Below, one piece after another: positions 43,951-55,329 of a DNA stretch of 64,000 bases. The stretch covers positions 140,739,545-140,803,544 of the forward strand of contig NC_030680.2 in NCBI RefSeq assembly GCF_000004195.4. The letters run 5' to 3'. A model generated the notes under the pieces. It did not search any database. It was not told the DNA's origin and worked only from the letters and a program-made list of their open reading frames with translations. The position numbers were made by a program, and so were the translations under genes. Numbering within the stretch: position 1 is the first letter of the stretch; each line of letters begins with the position of its first letter. Source of the stretch: Xenopus tropicalis (lineage: Eukaryota > Chordata > Amphibia > Anura > Pipidae).

Positions 43951-45180
43951 TTTTATACACAATATTCATCTGTGGCTGAGCCGGGGCCACGCTTGGGTCA
44001 AGTGATGTAGTGTTTTCCATATGAGCTGCACTGTGGGTGATAAAAGCAAAGTCCTTTTATTCGGTAAGTCTGCAGGAATTCCTGATGAAGTGCAGAGGTC
44101 GATTTTCTGTCAATTTGGGAAAGCAGAGCAGTTTTTGAACTACTGTTTTTTTTTTTGCTCTCTCTTCCCCCCTTTTCTTTCTTCCTTTGCTGCTAAAAGC
44201 CCCGTGGCAGTGGCCTGACATAATCGCACCGGAGCCCCGCGGCCTGCAGCTCATTAGAGCACAGGGGCTGGAGTCCGTCCAGTGCTCAGAAAATTTCCTA
44301 GAGCTTAGAACAACAGTGCTCGGTGCAAAGGCAATTGAAACAGAAGTGACAATTGAGGGGCCGGGCCGAGCACCTGGCTACGAGCCCAGGCAGAAATACC
44401 AGCGCAGGAGAAGGAGACGTTAATAGCCGCGCGTGCCCAAGGTCCTTAAGCATCTTGGCAGCAGAGATAAAATGAGCAGAAAGTCCTCGGAATAATCACA
44501 TGGAATGGGCTCAGCTTTTATGATGCCCTGTGGATCAGAACCAGGATCTGAGCTCTTTCGTTTATGTCAATGGCAGGTAGGGATTTAAAAAAAAAGAAAA
44601 AGTGGGCAGAAAATGGAAAAAAATGTGTATATATTTGATTTGTAGCAGTTATTGGGAAGTGATAAGGAAACGGGGAAACCGTTGGCTCCTGTGGCTACTG
44701 ACCCCCCTCAATGATCAGTTGTAATAACCAGAATAGACTAACGGAGGGGCGTATTCTTTACATGTTAAAGATATGTCAGGTGTGTGGCTTTCATGCAGCC
44801 CCACTAGATATCTCTTTCAGCTGTGAGCCCAAGGTACCCTCGCTGTAGGGACAGGAGAAGGGCCCCGCCGGAACAACCCAGAAGCCAAGTGGCGATTGCA
44901 TGGAAACACAAGGGGGTTAATGTGGGACTTAACGTATCAGTTGTTTGCCATAAAGCTAATACATGTGGGCTGTGCTTATTCTGAGCTTTTCTTGCTCTTT
45001 AATCTTATGGGATCTGGAATTCCTCTCTTAGTCCATGTTGTCCATGCTAGAAACCAACCAACAGCTTTTCATAGTTTTTGTGGTGCCCCTACAGTGCTAC
45101 AGGAACCCTCTAATCTTTACCTATCAGGGGTCGTGTGTTCTCATATATCTCCATAATCTCCATGTTTCTCTTTTATTGCC
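43951..45180. other. Unique block with CNE-like part at about 43990-44600
   Basis: AGAACAACAGTGCTCGGTGC, GGCAATTGAAACAGAAGTGA and CAGAGATAAAATGAGCAGAA, with no repeats recognised in the core. No coding evidence. Confidence 0.35.
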
Positions 45181-47240
45181 CCCCTACTGCAGGGCTGTCC
45201 AACTGAAGGCTGACCCAATTGGCTTAGGATTGGGTAACTCAGATGCTGGTAGAATATAAATGGGCAGGTTTCAGGAGAGCCCTATGCCATATCTCTGCCC
45301 AGGGTTGGGCTACAGGATTCCTGAGGCATTATGGGTACTGGGAATTCTGCTTTAGAGAACCAGTTGTGTTTGTACACAATATAAGTGAAATAAAGAAATA
45401 TTTGGGGGCTGTAAGTGTTGCTCTCAGGCTGTTCCCTCTCACTGTGGTGTTTGTTCCTCACGTTTCTGGTCCGGTACAACCATGCAGAAAAGGCCGGGGC
45501 TTCCATAACTACACCCCAATATTATTCTGTTCCGCTCGTCAATTTGAACATAAGAAGGAACAGAAAACACGATTCAGCGATGTTTTTAAATAAACAAAGT
45601 GCCGTTTGCTGAGAAGAAAGTGTGGGCTGTGTCCCTGCCCCTCGTGTTGTTATTCCGAACCCCACAATTAGGCTCGCTGATGATGTCATACCTGGAGACC
45701 GTTTGGAACCGCTCTGCTGTTGTTACTTCAGTGTGATATCATGGCCCAAAAATTATAAACATATCGTGATTTTGTGCTCTTGAGTAACAGAAGATCAGGG
45801 GCTTTTATTGAGTTTGTTTTCCTTGTCATGTTGTAAAAAATGATCTGTCCCGCGCCTATTAGAAACAGATTGGGATAATTCAGGCGCGGTGAAGTCAGCT
45901 CCAGCCATTCCCAGACAGCCTGGGCTTTTTGTGCTTGGGGGTGCATTACACGTACCACTTGCTTGTTTTGTTTACAGGCTCTCTAGACCTTGACTAGAAC
46001 GTGCCTTCTGGAGATGGTTACATTGATATTGGCCGTCTAGGAATAAAGTCTCTTGTGTTGTCTTTGGTTTGTGGCTCTACGTGGCACCTCGTGGGGTGAT
46101 GTTTGTGGGCTGTTTACATACGGAAGTGCATGACCTGGATGTCTCTTGTCTGTATAGTCTCTTCAAAAAAGACCTTCTTCAAAGACCGTCTTCTAGTAGA
46201 CATGTCTCCTTCTGGAGGTCCTCTGTGGATATGAGAAAGATGGCGCCTATTTCAAACCAGATCTTCTGAAGTCTACAGTGGTAGAACTTGTGTTAAGAGT
46301 TTTTGATAACTGCCGCTCCATCTGTAGCTCATGATTTTCAGTATCATAGTCACTTTTGTCGCCATGTTTTTTAAGATAGAACGGAGCTGTCTGCTTTCTA
46401 CCTATAAAGAGTTGCTTACTTTTTGGGTGTTTGGTTGTTTAAACACAAAAAAAGCTACATTGCATGGCAGTGTCTTTCAGAGCTCCATCTGTTGTATGGA
46501 CGACTGGTGTGATTGGCCATGTTTTTAAGGCATCCTATCTCCTTGATAATGGGGCAATGGCCCTCAATGTAAGTCAACATTTGTATGATGCAAGCTATGG
46601 AGCCTAAAACAAGGGTCTCCATAGTAGAAAATAAGTTTTTTTGGCTTGTTGTGTTGGAAATCTCCGTGTGTGAAATGAGCCTAGACTAAAAATTGCTTCT
46701 GGGTTAATTGTCCTATTAACACAGGAAATTCTCAGCCTACAGGGCTGGACCCAGAAATAGATTCTTCATGCTGCTTAGTTGGGGTGGCCTTGGGGATCTT
46801 GGTTACAATAATGTAGTAGATACAATTAGGTGCCTAACTGAGCCACATTTGGGTCTCAAAGCTGATTCCTGGACTTATATTGGGGGGTCTCCTGAGAAAG
46901 AGGTTCAGCAACACTGCATTAACCTCCCAATATTGCAGGTTCCAGTGGTAGCTATTTACATACGAGATGTATTTTAGGCAACTTGTTAGAAGGATCTAAT
47001 GGCATCTGGGCGAAATTCCTTGCATTGCCCCACTGAACTGCTGACCCTTAGACAAAGACACGATTTCAATGGTTTCTTATACACTTACTAAAGCTTTCAT
47101 GGCCAGTGAACATAGGGAACATGCTCGGAGATGTATTACAGCTTGTAATTATTCCATGACCCCCCCCCCCTCCCCATTCTGCACATTTATTATTAATGGT
47201 AGAATGGAATTATTGTACTAAAATACAGTTTGCTCATATT
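45181..47240. other. No gene recognised
   Basis: Mostly unique sequence, with CTGCAGGGCTGTCCAACTG (45188) probably the start of an old hAT-type MITE. A C run is at 47160-47172. Nothing coding supported. Confidence 0.35.
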
Positions 47241-47660
47241 CATCAGATGAGGGTTACGGTGCCAATATATAAAAGCAAAGAATAGATGTTCCCTGTGGCA
47301 GTGACGATGCCAGTGAGCTGCTGCGAAAGCCAGTACCAGCGCGGCTAGTGTGCAGGGGGATCGGCCCGAATGGTAGAATCTGATCTGTACCGGGCAAAAA
47401 CAAAAAAATAATTCCCAGTGTGCACGGGAGGAATGTGTGTGCGCTTGTGTGTGCGAGGGACTTTATCACACTTGCAGAAAAGTCTAAGATTAATGAAAGC
47501 AAAACAGAAAGTAATTGAGCTATTATTATTTGCAGGCTTTGGCTGCGGTTCAGACGCCCAAATCAAATTGCGCTTTGCTCAAATAACGCACGGTAAATGC
47601 AGTCGACTAACAGATGTTTAAACAGAGTCTAATTGGAAAAGCTACGTTGTGGACTTATAG
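47241..47660. other. Candidate conserved non-coding element
   Basis: GTCTAAGATTAATGAAAGCA, GTAATTGAGCTATTATTATT, CAAATCAAATTGCGCTTTGC, TCAAATAACGCACGGTAAAT and CAGAGTCTAATTGGAAAAGC form a dense, repeat-free run. An acceptor-like TTATTTGCAG at 47535 is not followed by a recognisable coding segment. Confidence 0.45.
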
Positions 47661-47949
47661 TCTGACTATAAAAATAATAATTGTTAGGGGGAAAATACAG
47701 AAAGGGATATTTATTTTTTTTATTCATTAGACTTTATTTATACTGCACTTATGGGTTACTCACAGCTTTATGTAGAGTGTTCATCATTCACAGCCGTCAC
47801 TGCTCCAGTGGAGCTTGCAATCTATGGTCCCGACAATGTTCACAGGTTTATAGGGTGACTGTGCCAGTAGGGTTGCTACCCAGCCAGGGCTTGGTATTAG
47901 TTTTGTTATCCCTTGTCCTTCTGCCCCTTTGTATCTCACCCATTAAAGT

Positions 47950-48345
47950 CCTCAGTCCCTGCACCTACTGGAACCCACCCATGATGTCTCTGCCCCACCC
48001 CAGTCATGTAACTGCCCTCCTCACTCCAATGCTGGCCAGTATTTTATGCCAGTCAAAGTGGCATAGAGAGAAGCAACATGTCCAAAGATGGTGGCTTCCA
48101 ACACCACTGTGCATCTTTGCAGTTTTGGAGATAACAAGTCATCAGTCTCTGTACCCACTGGAACCCACCCATGATATCACTGCCCCACCCCTGTGATGTA
48201 ATTGCCCCACCCCAGTGATGTCACTGCCCTCCTCTCTCCAATGCTGGCCAGTATTTCATGCCAGGAAAGGTGACATAGAGAGAAGCAACATGTCCAAAGA
48301 TGGTGGCTGCCAACACCACTGTGCATCTTTGCAGTTTTGGAGATA
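47950..48345. repeat. Tandem duplication of about 190-200 bp
   Basis: The segment with GGAACCCACCCATGAT, CCAATGCTGGCCAGTATTT, AGAGAAGCAACATGTCC and GCATCTTTGCAGTTTTGGAG occurs twice (about 47950-48140 and 48141-48345). The second copy has an extra CCCCACCCCTGTGATGTAATTG insert. About 90 percent alike by eye. Confidence 0.85.
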
Positions 48346-48369
48346 CCACAGGGTAATTAAGTTTGGAAA

Positions 48370-49750
48370 AATGGTGGTGGCCTTGGTTGGGGTGGGGGGC
48401 AACAGACCTATGCACTAGGCATAATACCAAAAATGTTTGGGCAGAGGGTTTAGCTGTATGTGCAGATGGTGCCCAAGTCGGAGTCAAAATCAGGACCTCA
48501 GTGCTGCAAGGAAACACTGCCAACCCCTCGCTACTCATCCCAAGAATGATCTGTACTGTAGGAGGGAGCTGAAGTATATCTATAGGAGTGACTGTGACAG
48601 TTAATACCCCTGGGGGCTCCGAGCAGATGGTGGCTGCCACTTGCCTGCATCGCCATCAAAACAAAACATTCTACTCAAGCGTCCGATTCCCTTCTGCGCC
48701 TGAATGTATACGACTGCAGCCATTTAATACCGAGCCACAAAATCTTATGGGAAGAACCAGCTTTTCATATTTCAAGTGGGGCGGCTTCCCACCAATGGCA
48801 CGGGGGTCTCAAAGTAATAATAATAATAAAGTAGCTGCTATTATTGGCCAGAATTGGCTTGGGCCACTGTGGGCAAGGACCGGGTACGACTGTAACCCAC
48901 ACATGTAGCGGCCATGCAACATCAGGGTTTGTAGAGATCCAGTGGATTTGGTTCATCAGCTTCTGTTTATCAGTTATCAGACTACTCTCCTTAACCCTAT
49001 AAATGCTGCTTATGCTAAAGCAAAGCCGCCCTTTATATTGTATCTCATTTTTCTCTTTTCCTAAATTTCTGTGCCCAATTTTCAGGCACAAATACAAGTG
49101 TTTTTCCTCATGACGAGGGTGTCCCTGTAATTCCAGTTTAGTGAAGGTCCCTCGGCCGTTGAGGGTGCCGGCGACTATGACGGGCTCCCCGCCTTTTCTT
49201 TTTGCAAATCAATAACCGTATTATCAAAAACGTAACATGAAAATATGCAACCCGCGCCGCGCTGACTGATCAATACGTTTATCTCAGCAGAGCCTGTAAG
49301 TATTTATGAACATGTCAGTCACAGAATCCGACGGTACCATTAAGCGTAAGAAAGCTGAAATAGCCAGAATTTAACCAGTGTCCCCTACGTGTCTCCCAGA
49401 TAGCGACTGCGGCAGCTCTGTAGGACAAATGTTACGTATGCGCCCATGTCTGCCCATCAATTGCTAAACCTTTGGGTTATAGGCACGTGCGTTCTGTCCT
49501 ACATATGTACAGATTGGCTAAATAAAAGGGGCTGCCTAAGGTCTGGTACAGGGGTAGCACTAGGACCTAAATACACCCTTACCCTAGCCAGTAAAGTACC
49601 ATTCAAGGCCGGGGCCAGTATTATAAATGTATTGCCCGTAAGTTTATAATAATAATTAAATCTGCCCTGGCCCGCCTAGGTTTAATAGAACCCTACTTGA
49701 ATAGGACCCCAGTGGTAAAATTTGTTAGGTCTGTTGTCTTCCCAGCTGTT
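48370..49750. other. Mostly unique sequence; CNE-like at about 49090-49500
   Basis: CTTTTTGCAAATCAATAACC, GTATTATCAAAAACGTAACA and GCGCTGACTGATCAATACG lie in repeat-free DNA. Nothing coding. Confidence 0.35.
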
Positions 49751-49956
49751 TTAGGGTAAAGACACACGGAGCTACTAGTAGCAGCTACTTGTCGTGGCTA
49801 CTAAAAAAGGCACTGCTGATCATTTACTGATAATTGTCTCTACGTGTGTTTTAGCAGAGGCAATTCTCGGTATTGTCTATGGCAGGGGATTTTCTGAAGT
49901 TAAGTAGCCTTGAAAAAGTAGCTGCTACTTAATAGCCCAGTGTGTCTTTACTCTTA
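49751..49956. mobile_element. Harbinger-like MITE ('gggtgaagacacacggagctac')
   Basis: TTA|GGGTAAAGACACACGGAGC at the left and GTGTGTCTTTACTC|TTA at the right, with internal GCAGAGGCAATTCTCGGTAT and TAGCAGCTACTTGT. The 3-bp TTA/TAA flanks seen in all three copies fit the TWA target of PIF/Harbinger elements; the superfamily is inferred from that. Confidence 0.75.
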
Positions 49957-50178
49957 AGGTGGCCATACACGGGACGATTGTAGCTGCCGATTTGGCAGCT
50001 TATCGGCCAGTGTAGGGGGCACAAACGACAGGCCTGCCCGACAGATATCGATCACGCAGGTTAAAAAGTTTAGTCGGATCCGTGACCGCATTGGCTTGTT
50101 GATGTGGTCCCCGAACCGATTGCGCCTATTGCCGGCGTTCTAATTCGAACCAAATTAGCCTGAATTCACCCGATATTG
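49954..50178 (+). mobile_element. 'ggccatacacg' MITE, 3' truncated, sharing its TTAA with the upstream MITE
   Basis: TTAAGGTGGCCATACACGGG starts at 49954. The element has the TTGATGTGGTCCCCGAACCG hallmark and stops near 50178 (CACCCGATATTGTCCC). The TTA of its TTAA is also the right flank of the Harbinger-like MITE ending at 49953. Confidence 0.8.
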
Positions 50179-50313
50179 TCCCAAGGCCAGTAATTAACTC
50201 CATTTGGTAATGTGATTTTCCAGCCCCCTTGATAGATATTACTGTATGTTGAACCCTGACCAGATTATTTTTGGGGAAGATGGTGCTGTTGTTGACCCCC
50301 ATGCATTGGGCAG

Positions 50314-50462
50314 CAGGCCCGGACTGGCAATCTGTGGGTTCAGGCAAATGCCAGAGGGGCTGCTGTAAGATGCCATAGACAGTCACTGTTTATTGGGGGG
50401 CTGATTGGGCCTTTGTGTACTTTGAATACCAGGGCCTATTTTGAATATCAGTTGGGACCAGT
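50314..50462. mobile_element. hAT-like MITE ('caggcccggactggca')
   Basis: CAGGCCCGGACTGGCAATCT at the left; the right end CAGTTGGGACCAG is a decayed match. Flanks TTGGGCAG and TGGGCCAG are nearly alike. Confidence 0.75.
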
Positions 50463-50589
50463 GGGCCAGTTAGGTGCCCACAAAATTCCCTTGTGTTTGG
50501 CTAACGTCGGCCCTGGATTCCAAACATGCTGGGAGTTGTAAATACTAAAAATAAATTTACCCGTAGTAGTTGTAGTAGAAATGGTCAGT

Positions 50590-51654
50590 TAAGTGAGTGC
50601 CCACTCACCTTCCCCTCCGCTCGTCATTCCCCGCGGCAGGGAAATCCCAACACTCTCTAGCGACATGTGTATTTCTAATGAATTCTAATAGGCCTCTATC
50701 TCAGACATGTCAAAGATGCCTTGTCACCTTAATTTCTTTTCAATACAGTAAATATCGACCGGTGTTTTTTTTCTCTCGGTGTTGGCATCACGTATGAAAG
50801 GGTAAGCAGCATTTCAGGGCTGAAAGAAACAAATTGATTTTCTGTTACACAGCTGCTCGCAAATAAAAACTAGAAACAGCTTAATGGCGGCGCGGTTCAG
50901 CGGCCGCCGGTACCGGGGTGCACGCGCAGCAACGGCTTTAACTAAACGTTCCCTTTTGATTTGCTATAGGAATCAATGGCGGCAGTTTACTATAAAGGGA
51001 ACGAAGCACCCACCCCGCCGGAATCCCGACTGCGCGCCGTACAATTCAATGCGCTGATGCAGTTAGATAGATAAATTGCTTGGAAACACTTTTCTACCTG
51101 GCGGGTGGTTTTAGTCAATTGGTTTCATACCCCGTAGAAAATCCTTTCCCTAAACTGAAGCGAGAAGCGGAGGCTTTTTGTTTCCCTTCCGACGAACCAG
51201 ACACTTTATCTGTTGGGGGAGATTGCAATTGGAGAAGATAATTTAATAACATCAGTCGAGGGGATACTGTTCCCATTCATTTGCTCTCACACTTTTTTGT
51301 GCAGTGTTTGCTATAAAGGTTTAGTTGACCTTTAAATTAATTTGAAGTGTGACGTAAATAGTGGAGGTGCTTGGGTCGGCCCAGGACCCACACGTCCGGC
51401 ACGGCCAGGCCAGCAATGTGCTCAGTACGCAGGTTGCTAGTGGGCCAAATGTCTTACTGGCCAACACATGACGCCCCCATTGCCCGCACCAATACACCCA
51501 CAGTGCCCGACTTTTACTTCACCAGCAAGTTAAAGGGTCAGTGAATTTCTGACTATGTAACAAGTAGACAGTGATATTCTAAAGGTTTTGTACAATATTC
51601 GGTGCGTGTATGGTGGACTGACGAGGGTGATATCACCCATTAGTGGTGTGTGAG
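50590..51654. other. Unique block, candidate conserved non-coding element (50.6-51.3 kb)
   Basis: CAGCTGCTCGCAAATAAAAA, GGCGGCGCGGTTCAGCGGCC, TTTTGATTTGCTATAGGAAT, GCAATTGGAGAAGATAATTT. A GC-rich centre (50885-50930) sits between AT-rich arms. No coding frame. Confidence 0.4.
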
Positions 51655-52370
51655 TCAAGTTTTACTGAACCCGCACCCAACCCTATCCCACTCACTCCCA
51701 GCCCGAGCCTTACCCTAACCCACCCACTCCCAGACCCAACCCTAACCCACCTACTCCCAGCCCGAGCCCTAACCCACCCACTCCCAACCCTAACCCACTC
51801 ACTCCCAGCCCGAGCCCTACCCTAACCCACCCACTCACTCCCAACCCTACCCTAACCCACCCACTCCCAACCCTACCCTAACCCACCCACCCACTCCCAA
51901 CCCTACCCTAACCCACTCACTCCCAGCCCGAGCCCTACCCTAACCCACCCACTCCCAACCCTACCCTAACCCACTCACTCCCAGCCCGAGCCCTAACCCA
52001 CCCACCCACTCCCAACCCTACCCTAACCCACTCACTCCCAGCCCGAGCCCTACCCTAACCCACCCACCCACTCCCAACCCTATCCTAACCCACTCACTCC
52101 CAACCCTACCCTAACCCACTCACTCCCAGCCCTACCCTAACCCACCCACACCCTAACCCACCCACTCCCAGCCTGAGCCCTACCCTAACCCACCCACTCC
52201 CAACCCTACCCTAACCCACCCACCCACTCCCTACCCTACCCTAACCCACTCACTCCCAGCCCGAGCCCTAACCCACCCACTCCCAGCCCCAACCCTAACC
52301 GACCCACTCCCAACCCTACCCACTCCCAGCCCGAACCCTACCCAACCCATCTAGTACCCTCTATTTATAG
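51655..52370. repeat. C-rich minisatellite with CCCTAACCC units (related to 39.7 kb array, inverted)
   Basis: Irregular tandem units such as CCAACCCTACCCTAACCCAC, CCACTCCCAGCCCGAGCCCT and CTCACTCCCAG fill about 700 bp. CCCTAACCC occurs many times but always separated by CCACTCCC-type spacers, so this is not a telomere remnant of pure CCCTAA. The flank from 52371 (GACCCGCCCGCTGATGACAC) is probably part of the transposon in which it arose. Confidence 0.9.
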
Positions 52371-52708
52371 CCCCGCGTTTGACCCGCCCGCTGATGACAC
52401 CACAAAAGGGGCGGGCACGCACCTAGAAATAAGAGAACTGGAAAGCCGGCAGTGTAAAGTCGCCAAGAGCAAGCACAAGTACTCGACCCGAACCCGCTCG
52501 CGACCCAAAAATGTTGTGCTGTGGTCGGCCTGAATCGTGCGAATACCACATCACTATCACCTGTGTCATCGATTGGTTGGGGGGGAAAGTTTTGATTGGA
52601 CACCCAGGCGTTTAGCTCTGAATCATTAAGTATTGTTCCTACATCAATTTCTGATGATTTTGCTCTGAACCTTAGTGGAAGGTATAAGACTATTTAAAAT
52701 TGGTCATC

Positions 52709-52739
<31 letters not shown>

Positions 52740-53900
52740 GACTCTCCAGTTAGGAATTTTTACAGCTTACAGCTATCTGCTTTGAAAGTGAGACTGTAAA
52801 ATGAATTGGGGAGGGTTGAATACAAATAATAGTAAAACTGCAGCCTCGAGGGGCAATATTTGTTTTTGTTTTTTTGCTTCCACAGCACGACACCCCCTTT
52901 AAAACCTCTTTTGAATTGCAAGATGGGGAGAAAGTAGAAGAGGAAGGGATATAATTCAGATTCTATTTAGCAGCAGGTTGGTAGCCCATAAACAGGCCAT
53001 TACCCATAGTGATCTCTGCCCTACTTACCTGAATACAACTAGCAATACAGAAATGTGCAGGGAACGTGATACACTGCTTTTTGTGATTTGAACATATCCT
53101 GTTTTGACTGGCTGTTAAACCACAAGTGTCTCACTGAGTAAACACATCAACACAACCAAAAGCAGCGTAAACCAAAGCTGCCAGCCCTGAGCAGGATATA
53201 CACCGACTGTCAGTCAGGGCCACAAACACAAATCTTGGGGCCCCCTTTATGTATATTATCAAAGAAACGTAGTTGGCAGCAGGTTGAGTAGGCGCTGGGC
53301 AGCAGAATATAAGCTGTTTCTGATTGGTGGGGTTGCTGGCCAATCAGTCCTTTAGTAGGAAGAGCAATAGGAAGTAGGAACTTGTTAGGGCCGTTGTTAT
53401 TTTACACCCAGCTGAGTTAGACTTCATGGTAGAACCATGGACAATCAGGATAATTCTGATGTCGCTGTGGGCATGTGTTGTAACAACTCGGCGCTTTGTA
53501 TCACAAGGGATTTTACCAGTTTTTACCCAGCAGAAGGGAAATGACTAGACAGTCAGGGGCCCGTATCAGTCTGACTCCAACAGCAACTGATTGATTCCCG
53601 GAGAGACAGAAGCTCCTCGCTAGAAATTCTACTTACAAAGTTAATTTGGGATTAGAAAAGTCAACTGCGGGTCCAAACCCTTGTCCTTGCCTGGCTCAGC
53701 ATCCATGGGAAGTGTAAGGAATACAGAATCGCTTCATTTGAACTCAAAGGGTTAAAAATTAAAGGGACAGTTAAACCTAATGACTTTGGCAAGTCTTCTT
53801 TGAATTTGGGGAAACCCGGGGCCCCTTAGGGATTTATGGGGAGGAGATGCAGCTGCACATTACTCATTTTAATGCACTCAGGGTGCCCCTCCTTCATTAT
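52371..53900. other. Probable flank of the 51.66-kb repeat, then unique sequence
   Basis: GACCCGCCCGCTGATGACAC and CGACCCGAACCCGCTCGCGA look like the body of the transposon hosting the minisatellite. A poly-G run is at about 52718-52738. The remainder shows nothing recognised. Confidence 0.35.
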
Positions 53901-53908
53901 GTGCCATT

Positions 53909-54570
53909 GCCCAATATACAGAGATAACACAAATCTGTGCCAGCATTGGTGCCCCACTCTGCCCAATATACAGAGATACCATGCATTGGTGCCCCACTCT
54001 GCCCAATATACAGAGATACCATAAATCTGTGCCAGCATTGGTGCCCCACTCTGCCCAATATACAGAGATACCATGCATTGGTGCCCCACTCTGCCCAATA
54101 TACAGAGATAACACAAATCTGTGCCAGCATTGGTGCCCCACTCTGCCCAATATACAGAGATACCATAAATCTGTGCCAGCATTGGTGCCCCACTCTGCCC
54201 AATATACAGAGATACCATAAATCTGTGCCAGCATTGGTGCCCCACTCTGCCCAATATACAGAGATACCATAAATCTGTGCCAGCATAGGTGCCCCACTCT
54301 GCCCAATATACAGAGATACCATAAATCTGTGCCAGCATTGGTGCCCCACTCTGCCCAATATACAGAGATACCATAAATCTGTGCCAGCATTGGTGCCCCA
54401 CTCTGCCCAATATACAGAGATACCATAAATCTGTGCCAGCATAGATGCCCCACTCTGCCCAATATACAGAGATACCATAAATCTGTGCCAGCATAGGTGC
54501 CCCACTCTGCCCAATATACAGAGATACCATAAATCTGTGCCAGCATAGGTGCCCCACTCTGCCCAATATA
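53909..54570. repeat. 52-bp minisatellite (about 13-14 copies)
   Basis: The unit GCCCAATATACAGAGATACC + ATAAATCTGTGCCAGCATTG + GTGCCCCACTCT repeats every 52 bp, with shorter variants lacking the ATAAATCTGTGCCAG part (near 53960-54000 and 54052-54092). All minus-strand frames are open over this region, giving repeats of GTNAGTDLWYLCILGRVGH type; these are artefacts of the repeat. Confidence 0.92.
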
Positions 54571-55067
54571 CCCATGGCATAGGCCGTAACCATGAAGCAA
54601 CTTTCACCAAACAGATCCAGTAAATGGCAAGGATTAATCGGATTTATAGATGATGGCACGACTTAATGCAGGAATATGGTAGACGGCTCCGTTTGTGTGC
54701 TGGTTCTCATTGGCTAAGTTCTAATTCCACCCCGGTGTTTGTTACACAACGACAGATGGAGCAAATAGGAGCTTATGCTGCCTAAACCTGGAATGGAGCC
54801 TATCTAATTACAGTAAAGGGACCCCAGCAGACATGTCCAGATTTAGTCAGAAGCTCTGGCCGATTTCAGCCATATTGCCTGGCCGCCTAGACGTGTGCTT
54901 ATGTGGCACCATAGACTTTCCGCACACCACCCTGCTATCCTATTGGCTCACAGTCAGTGTGCCCAGTCCAAACATCTGCCAGAGTGGCCAATTGGCACCT
55001 ACACACCATATCTGTACTGAGAAATTAGCAACCCATAAAAGTTACTGCTATATGCACCCCTATTTGA
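54571..55067. other. No feature recognised
   Basis: Unique-looking sequence between a minisatellite and an AT-flanked hairpin. Confidence 0.35.
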
Positions 55068-55068
55068 G

Positions 55069-55100
<32 letters not shown>

Positions 55101-55230
55101 ATAGAAAGAGTGCCGCACACAAAGGAACTTGATACAATGATACAAAAGAAAAAGTGTTTGTATCAAGTCCCTGTGAGTGCGGCACTCTTTCTATTATATT
55201 TTTGTTTTTGGCCTGCACCAAGGGAATTTG

Positions 55231-55323
<93 letters not shown>

Positions 55324-55325
55324 GG
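55068..55325. repeat. Inverted repeat flanked by two (AT)n runs
   Basis: TATA runs at 55072-55100 and about 55232-55319 flank a hairpin: AGAAAGAGTGCCGCA (55104-55118) pairs with TGCGGCACTCTTTCT (55177-55191), with GGAACTTGATACAA and TTGTATCAAGTCCC pairing inside it. This looks like an inverted duplication of a repeat end. Family not identified. Confidence 0.75.
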
Positions 55326-55329
55326 GCCT

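Noticed and set aside
47526..47620. Acceptor-like TTATTTGCAG followed by an open GFGCGSDAQIKLRFAQ frame
   Set aside because: Briefly considered as a further exon, but it does not match any FOXP exon and lacks a convincing donor. Better explained as part of a conserved non-coding block.
47681..48196. 171-codon + frame and overlapping 139-codon minus frame at 48221-48640
   Set aside because: Includes a tandemly duplicated segment and shows no recognisable protein family; composition is that of chance frames.
51655..52370. Interstitial telomere from chromosome fusion
   Set aside because: CCCTAA units are always separated by other sequence and the array shares units with the 39.7-kb minisatellite, so a telomere origin is not supported.
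53826..54659. Minus-strand frames of 237-277 codons (WYLCILGRVGHQC repeats)
   Set aside because: Again a stop-free minisatellite (52 bp) read in all frames.
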